64,000 nt of DNA from Thermoguttaceae bacterium (GTDB taxonomy: Bacteria; Planctomycetota; Planctomycetia; Pirellulales; Thermoguttaceae): assembly GCA_017937485.1 (NCBI GenBank), contig JAGBDN010000086.1:1-64000 (forward strand). Reading direction: 5' to 3'. The position numbers and the translations under genes are program-made. Positions 59,123-64,000 of the stretch are shown one piece after another. The notes beneath the pieces were generated by a model that had not been told where the DNA came from, searched no databases, and saw only the letters and a list, made by a program, of their open reading frames with translations. Position 1 is the first letter of the stretch, and each line of letters begins with the position of its first letter.

Positions 59123-60685
59123 TTACTTCAAAACGTCGGCGAGGCGGAATTTGAGTTTTTCGAAATCGGATTCCGAAATCAAATAAAACCAATCGGCGAG
59201 TCGTTCGTTTTTGATCGCCGCCTTTTTTTCGGCGTCCGGAGCGAGGAAGGCGAGTTCCGTTTCGTCTTCGACCGTCGCGGCCAACGTTTCGCGGTCGAAC
59301 TCGGCGAACGCCAAGCAAACGCGCTTATCTTCGAACTTGCGTCCGAAAAGAAGCGAAATTTTGACGCCGTTTTTCGTCCGCAATTCGACGCCGCCCGCTT
59401 CGCCGAGGAGCGCCGGTTCGATTTTTTCCGGGTTCAAGGGATCGTGTTCGAGCGCGGCGAACCCGAATTCGGCGAGCGTTCCGAAATGCGCCGCCAAGTC
59501 GCCCCCGAGCCGACCGTCGCGGAAGAGCGCCGCGAGCGCCTCCGGCTTTTTGCGAACGTCGACGACCGCGAGTCGACCGAGCGCGTCCGCCGTTTCGTTC
59601 AAAACGTCGTTTTGCGCCGACTCCGGGTCGACCGGCTGAACGTCGCTCCAAACGCCTTCCGCGTCGCGATTTAGCCGCCGTTCGAGCGACCAAACGCGAG
59701 CGAGCGAGTTTTCCGGATTTTGGCGAAAAACGGCGATTCCGGCCGCCTTGTAATCGACCGGCGTCGGCGTTCCGTCCTCGGCTTTGGCGACCGAAAAGGT
59801 CGAATCGCGAACGGCGAGGGTCGCGACGTCCCAGCGGCTGATTCGGAGCAGGTCGCGGTCGGCCCAATCGATCGGCTCGAAAGAAATGCGTTGCGGAAAT
59901 TCGAGAAATTGCGTCGTTCCGGCTTCCTCGGTCGAATCGCCGGAAAAGTCGACCGCGTAAACGACGTCGTCGCCGGGAATCCGAACCCAGCGAACGTCGC
60001 GGGTCGCCGAACTTTCGGGAGCGCGGTTCCCGACGAGCAAATCGACGAGCGTCGCGCCGTTTTCGTCGAAAATTTTAACTGAGAGCGCGGCAAGCGGAGC
60101 GGTTTGCGCCGTTTCGCTATCTTCGCCGTCTTCCGTTTCTTCGCCGGTTTGCGCAATTTTCGACGCGGCGGCGCTTTGCGTCGAGTTTGCCGATTGCGCG
60201 GCCGCTTTTTCGTCGTTTTTCGCCGAATTAGAAGCGTTTAACTGGGCTTCGAACGCCGCGTCTTCCGGGGAAAGGACGCCGCACTCGCGGTGAAGTTGGG
60301 CGATTTTCTTCGCGTCGCCGCTTCGCACCGCTTCGTCGGCGACGTCGAGGACGGGCAGCTGAACGAGCGGCGCGACGATTTTCGCCCAGCGGTCGGCGTT
60401 CTCGGCGGGGAAGTTCGCGAGCGCGGGAAGGCGGAGTTCGTCGCCCTCTCGGACGAGCGTTAACTCCTTCGTTTCTCCCGTTTCCGCGTCGACGCCGACA
60501 AATTCGACGCGGCTAATTTTGGACGTTTCGTCGAAATTTTCGAGAAGACGGCGCCCGATTTTCTCCTTCGGCTCGACGTCCGGCAAACGCGGTTGAAATT
60601 TCATCCAACAAACAAGCGCGACGAGCGCCGCGACGCCGATCAGCGCCGATTTCAAGACTTCGTTTTTCGGGTTTTCTTGGGACAT
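59123..60685 (-). CDS. DUF4340 domain membrane-anchored protein
   Basis: A 520-residue protein with one N-terminal membrane anchor (ALIGVAALVALVCWMKF, about 12-28) and a large outside portion. The DUF4340 pattern is visible in SRVEFVGVDAETGETKELTLVREGDELRLPALANFPAENADRW, and repeats later (ISRWDVATLAVRDSTFSVAKAEDGTPTPV). Proteins of this kind accompany GldG-like ABC-2 transporters in planctomycetes and Bacteroidota; the two permeases upstream fit. It has its own promoter at 60893-60921. A Ser/Ala/Glu/Thr-rich stretch (about 155-195) is inserted. Confidence 0.85.
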   Translation of the reverse strand: MSQENPKNEVLKSALIGVAALVALVCWMKFQPRLPDVEPKEKIGRRLLENFDETSKISRVEFVGVDAETGETKELTLVREGDELRLPALANFPAENADRWAKIVAPLVQLPVLDVADEAVRSGDAKKIAQLHRECGVLSPEDAAFEAQLNASNSAKNDEKAAAQSANSTQSAAASKIAQTGEETEDGEDSETAQTAPLAALSVKIFDENGATLVDLLVGNRAPESSATRDVRWVRIPGDDVVYAVDFSGDSTEEAGTTQFLEFPQRISFEPIDWADRDLLRISRWDVATLAVRDSTFSVAKAEDGTPTPVDYKAAGIAVFRQNPENSLARVWSLERRLNRDAEGVWSDVQPVDPESAQNDVLNETADALGRLAVVDVRKKPEALAALFRDGRLGGDLAAHFGTLAEFGFAALEHDPLNPEKIEPALLGEAGGVELRTKNGVKISLLFGRKFEDKRVCLAFAEFDRETLAATVEDETELAFLAPDAEKKAAIKNERLADWFYLISESDFEKLKFRLADVLK

Positions 60686-61021
60686 TCTCGTTTCTTTCGC
60701 CGCGGACGCCGCCGCTTTATCTGTTCGAAAAGAATTGTCGATTCGGGTATTTAGCGTTTTGATTCGACGCAAAATCGACGCCGAAATGAATTGCAAACGC
60801 TGGTAATCTGTTTTTGGCGCTTAAATGTTTAACGCGTCCAAAAATAGGCGCGACTCCCCGCCGCCGGTTAACGTCGGAGGTCGCGCCCTTATAATATACC
60901 GCGTCGCGGCGTTTTTTACAAGGCGACTTTCGCGAAAAGTTCGCGCCCTCCGGCGCGAGGCGTCGGAGGGCGCGGGCGGAGGCGGCGGCAAGGGGAGAAA
61001 CGCCGTCGGCCCGGCGGCGCG
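60686..61021. other. Leader region of the DUF4340 gene
   Basis: A 336-base gap with a promoter (60893-60921) and, directly after the expected start point, a hairpin of GGCGCGAC (60847-60854) with GTCGCGCC (60880-60887). The hairpin could end transcripts from the permease or shape the leader. No gene is seen. Confidence 0.55.
60893..60921 (-). promoter_or_regulatory. Promoter of the DUF4340 gene
   Basis: On the minus strand TTGTAA (60916-60921) and TATATT (60893-60898) are separated by 17 bases. Confidence 0.65.
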
Positions 61022-62644
61022 TCAATTTCGACCGCCTTTGAATTGTCGAACGACGGCGAAATAGGAGGCGACGCCGCAGATAAGCGGAAAAAGGAGGAGG
61101 ATCGTCTGGTTCGCTTGACGGGACGTAATATCGAGAATTACGAGACAAAACGCCGCGACGTAATATAAAACGCAAGCGAGCGCGGCGCCGAAGCGAGAGC
61201 GAACGAGCGCCGAGGCGAAAAACGCGACGAACCAAATATACGCGCAGATAGACGCGGGAAGCGGCGTTATATGAAGAAACGACAAAACGCAACGCGTCGG
61301 TAGGAAGGCGGCGACGAACAACCCGGCGTACGTCAAGAGTTGCGACGCGTAATAAAGGCGCGGCGAAACCGGAAGTCGCGTCGTTAGAATCGAGCGGTCG
61401 CGGCGCAATCCGGCGAACGCTCCCGACGCAAAAAGAACGATAAACAGAAGAGAATAAAAAAGGGCCGCGAGCGCAAAGCCTTTGTCGCTGTCTGCGGTTG
61501 ACGCTAGGAGACAAAAGGCGTTGACGAGCGCCAAGTCGATAAGTATCGCGCCCCGAAAACGTCCGAAAAGGCTCGCGCTCTCGACAGTTTCGACGCAAAG
61601 CGCGGTTAGCGGACGCAAGCGACGCGGCGTCAAATCGGCGAGACGCGCCGAAACGGAAGTCGAGCGTTCGCAAGACGTCGCCGACGTGTTCTGGTCGACC
61701 GGAACGCTTGCGGGCTCCGAGATCGCGTCGGGGCGTCGCCGCTTGAGTAAGAGCGTTGCGAAACGGGAGGCAAGGCCGTCTAAGCCGGCGCCGAGCGTCG
61801 TTTGCGCGCCGTCGCGGCGGAAAACGCGAACGATTCCGACGAGCGGCAAAAGGAGCGCGCCGAAACGTAGCGCCGCGTAAAACGCCGACTCGACCGACGC
61901 GGCGCCGCCGACCAAAAACAAACCGTCGGGGCGAAGGTCGCGGGGGAGAACCCAAACCTTGGGGAACCCGAGACTTGCCGGCGCGTCGCCGCCGAAAGCG
62001 ACGACGCAACCGACGGCGCAACCGACGAGGGCGCAAACGGCGAACGTCGAGAGGAGCGACGCCGCGACGACAAACGCTTCGCGGCGAATCGCCGTCGCCC
62101 AAAACGCGCTCCAAATCAAGAGTTCAAGCGGACATAGCGCGAACGCTTTAAAGAAGGCGACCGCGTTTGGGGACGCGTGGGCGCAAAAGCCGGTCAACGC
62201 GGTAAAGGCTTCCTTCGCGTAAATTAAGTCGAAGACGAAGCCGATCAAAACGAACCCGACGGCGACGAGCGCGGTTAAAACGAACGACGCGCTAAACTTC
62301 GCGAGGAAAACGGTTTGCAGCGAAACCGGGAAGCGTTCCAAACAGGCGATTTCCTTCGTTTTGCGTTCGCGAGCGAACATTCCGGCGGGCAAAAGCGCCG
62401 CGAGGACGAAAACGGCGAAGAGCGCGCATCCGCCCCAATTTTTGGCGTAATCCTTCGCGAGGAGTTCGGCGGCTTCCTTAATCGTTGGGAATAAACTGCT
62501 TAGCGACGCTTCCGGAACGGAGTTCCAAGGCGCGAAAAGGAGGCCGGCGAGAAAGAGGACGCCGACGACGGCGAGCGGGTAAGAGTAGGCGTCGCGCAAC
62601 TCTTTGAAAAATATCGCGTTAAAAGCGTTCGTTGGGCGGTTCAT
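61022..62644 (-). CDS. ABC-2 type transporter permease, copy 1 of a tandem pair
   Basis: A 540-residue membrane protein. It opens NAIFFKELRDAYSYPLAVVGVLFLAG, as in ABC-2/GldF-type permeases, and RERKTKEIACLERFPVSLQTVFLAKF is the typical cytoplasmic coupling segment. About twelve hydrophobic helices follow in two halves, separated by a charged loop (about 275-345, RRPDAISEPASVPVDQ). No ATPase is in the window; it would be expected further upstream. AAAGGAA precedes the ATG. The protein is clearly related along its length to the one encoded immediately upstream. Confidence 0.85.
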   Translation of the reverse strand: MNRPTNAFNAIFFKELRDAYSYPLAVVGVLFLAGLLFAPWNSVPEASLSSLFPTIKEAAELLAKDYAKNWGGCALFAVFVLAALLPAGMFARERKTKEIACLERFPVSLQTVFLAKFSASFVLTALVAVGFVLIGFVFDLIYAKEAFTALTGFCAHASPNAVAFFKAFALCPLELLIWSAFWATAIRREAFVVAASLLSTFAVCALVGCAVGCVVAFGGDAPASLGFPKVWVLPRDLRPDGLFLVGGAASVESAFYAALRFGALLLPLVGIVRVFRRDGAQTTLGAGLDGLASRFATLLLKRRRPDAISEPASVPVDQNTSATSCERSTSVSARLADLTPRRLRPLTALCVETVESASLFGRFRGAILIDLALVNAFCLLASTADSDKGFALAALFYSLLFIVLFASGAFAGLRRDRSILTTRLPVSPRLYYASQLLTYAGLFVAAFLPTRCVLSFLHITPLPASICAYIWFVAFFASALVRSRFGAALACVLYYVAAFCLVILDITSRQANQTILLLFPLICGVASYFAVVRQFKGGRN

Positions 62645-62718
62645 ACAGACGTTCCTTTCGTTGGGCGGAATTTGCGTTGACGGTTATCTCTAACGACGGC
62701 GCGGGTTAGGACGGCAAG

Positions 62719-64000
62719 TTAAACGCCGTCGCGGCGTTTAAACCGCGCTCGCGTCCGGAGGTAAGCGAAGGGGCAAGCGAAGGGGAAAAGTCCGAGCGCG
62801 ACGAGCGGAAGAAGCGGCCAAGGCTCGAAGGGGGGAACCTCTTTGCCGGCGACGCTCAGTCCAAAGCAAAAGAGCGCGTACGCCCAAAACGCGAAATAAA
62901 AGACTGCGTAAGCGACCGCGCAAAGGAGGAATGCGCCGATTCGCGACCGCGCGACGCCCGCCGTCCAAAGAACGACGAGAGCGTGAAACGTCGCAAACGT
63001 CGCGACGTTCAACGCTTCCTTGGCGGGAACGCTTGGGAGACGCGTTGTCGTATGAAGCCAATAAAGTTCGCGGACGTCGTTCGCCGCCTCCGGGAAGAGG
63101 AGTTGAAAGCCGAGCGCCGGAAGGAACGCGGCGGCGAACAACGCGAGATAAGCGAAACATTGCGACGCGAAGTAAACGCTCGGGCGAACCGGAAGCCGCG
63201 TCGTTAAAATCAAGCGGTTTTTGCGCAAGCCGACGAACGCTTGCGTTCCCCAAAGAAGAATCGCGCCGAAAAGGAGTTCGCGGCAACCGATCGAACTCGG
63301 CGAGAACGCGTTGAGCAGCAGGTAGTTAAGGATCGCCAAGTCGATCAAAATCGCGCCGCGAAAACGCCCGAAAAGACTCGCGCTCTTGACCGTTTCGACG
63401 CAAAGCGCGGTCAACGGACGCGGACGACGCGGCGTCGAGTCGACAAAGAGCGACGAAGCGGAAGTCGAACGTTCGCAAGGTTTCGCCGACGTGTTCGCGT
63501 CGACCGGAACGCTTGCGGAAGCGGCGTCGACGCTTTTTTGTCGACGCTTTGCCAAGAGCGTTTTGAGGCGAAAGTCGAGGCCGGTTAAACCGTTCCCGAG
63601 CGTCGTTTGCGCGCCGTCGCGGCGGAAAACGCGAACGAGTCCGACGAGCGGCAAAAGGAGCGCGCCGAAACGTAGCGTCGCGTAAAACGCCGATTCGACC
63701 GACGCGACGCCGCCGACGGTAATCAAACTGCCGACGCTACTATCGCGGGTTAGAACCCAAGTGTTGGCGACCGCGAGACTTCCCGGCGTCTCTTTGCCGG
63801 AAGCGACGAGCCAACCGACGAGGGCCCAAACGGCGAAGGTCGAGAGAAGCGACGCCGCGACGACAAACGCTTCGCGGCGAATCGCCGTCGCCCAAAACGC
63901 GTCCCAAATCAAGAGTTCGAGCGGACATAGCGCGAACGCTTTGAGGTTGGACGTTTCGATCGAGTCGTAGTCGGCGCAAAAGTAGGTCAGCGCGGTAAAC
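62719..64000 (-). CDS. ABC-2 type transporter permease, copy 2 (start beyond the window)
   Basis: At least 427 residues; the frame is open to base 64000 and still matches copy 1 there (FTALTYFCADYDS against FTALTGFCAHASP), so its N-terminus lies outside. LLIWDAFWATAIRREAFVVAASLLSTFAV, RVFRRDGAQTTLGNGLTG, CERSTSASS and LFGRFRGAILIDLAILN repeat copy 1 almost exactly, while the C-terminal third diverges. It is 74 bases upstream of copy 1 on the same strand. The pair probably forms the two membrane subunits of one exporter. Confidence 0.85.
   Translation of the reverse strand, partial: FTALTYFCADYDSIETSNLKAFALCPLELLIWDAFWATAIRREAFVVAASLLSTFAVWALVGWLVASGKETPGSLAVANTWVLTRDSSVGSLITVGGVASVESAFYATLRFGALLLPLVGLVRVFRRDGAQTTLGNGLTGLDFRLKTLLAKRRQKSVDAASASVPVDANTSAKPCERSTSASSLFVDSTPRRPRPLTALCVETVKSASLFGRFRGAILIDLAILNYLLLNAFSPSSIGCRELLFGAILLWGTQAFVGLRKNRLILTTRLPVRPSVYFASQCFAYLALFAAAFLPALGFQLLFPEAANDVRELYWLHTTTRLPSVPAKEALNVATFATFHALVVLWTAGVARSRIGAFLLCAVAYAVFYFAFWAYALFCFGLSVAGKEVPPFEPWPLLPLVALGLFPFACPFAYLRTRARFKRRDGV

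Noticed and set aside
1..64000. CRISPR array
   Set aside because: Short repeats occur (9, 18 and 32 bases) but none has regular spacers of unique sequence between identical repeats, and no cas gene is present.

Overview
The window looks like a chromosomal stretch from an anaerobic planctomycete. The base composition is GC-rich, and third codon positions are strongly biased to GCG/ACG/TCG/GAC. The lineage call rests on a DUF1559 prepilin-like protein, a second DUF1559-like domain fused to a lipoprotein, several Tat-exported Gfo/Idh/MocA oxidoreductases, an exported aldo/keto reductase, a NIPSNAP protein, a DUF6268-like outer-membrane barrel, an FHA protein, a eukaryote-type Ser/Thr kinase, and GldG-like ABC permeases next to a DUF4340 protein. 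The anaerobic call rests on NrdD/NrdG (a glycyl-radical ribonucleotide reductase and its activase) and the FeoAB ferrous-iron transporter. The species cannot be named from sequence alone.

Layout. 1-1.3 kb: the 3' end of an IS5-like transposase abuts and truncates an accessory gene that has no convincing start codon. 1.4-4.5 kb: tandem repeats, then feoB-feoA behind a promoter with a palindromic operator candidate. 4.7-9.2 kb: an exported nucleoside hydrolase, then a two-gene McrBC type IV restriction system with an EVE/PUA-like domain in McrB. 9.2-13.2 kb: exported redox-type proteins on the minus strand, including a DUF362 gene with a frameshift and an ACG in place of its start codon. 13.6-24 kb: housekeeping genes, namely homocysteine methyltransferase/MTHFR, a YqeG phosphatase, an oversized NadE with a degenerate glutaminase half, UvrC lacking HhH, and IlvB. 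24-31 kb: FHA, FliJ-like, outer-membrane barrel, GH5, a highly codon-adapted Gfo/Idh protein and carbonic anhydrase. 32-44 kb: glycosyltransferase, DUF1559 lipoprotein with a repeat tail, RsmG with an RGG tail, PurM, a DUF1559 prepilin and two unknown envelope proteins. 44-47.7 kb: dcd, nrdD and nrdG for anaerobic dNTP supply. 48-52.5 kb: a large exported TIM-barrel-like protein and GlgC. 52.7-56 kb: a tandem duplication of a Gfo/Idh gene with its promoter and terminator. 56-64 kb: Ser/Thr kinase, diacylglycerol-kinase-like enzyme, and a DUF4340 gene with two tandem paralogous ABC permeases, the last running off the window.

Across the window, many intergenic regions (and one start codon, that of nadE) carry an iterated motif with an exact 9-base period, approximately NNCGNTAAA. 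I consider this the most unusual signal here. Several sigma70-type promoters with 16-17 base spacers and a dozen hairpin terminators are readable and are listed.
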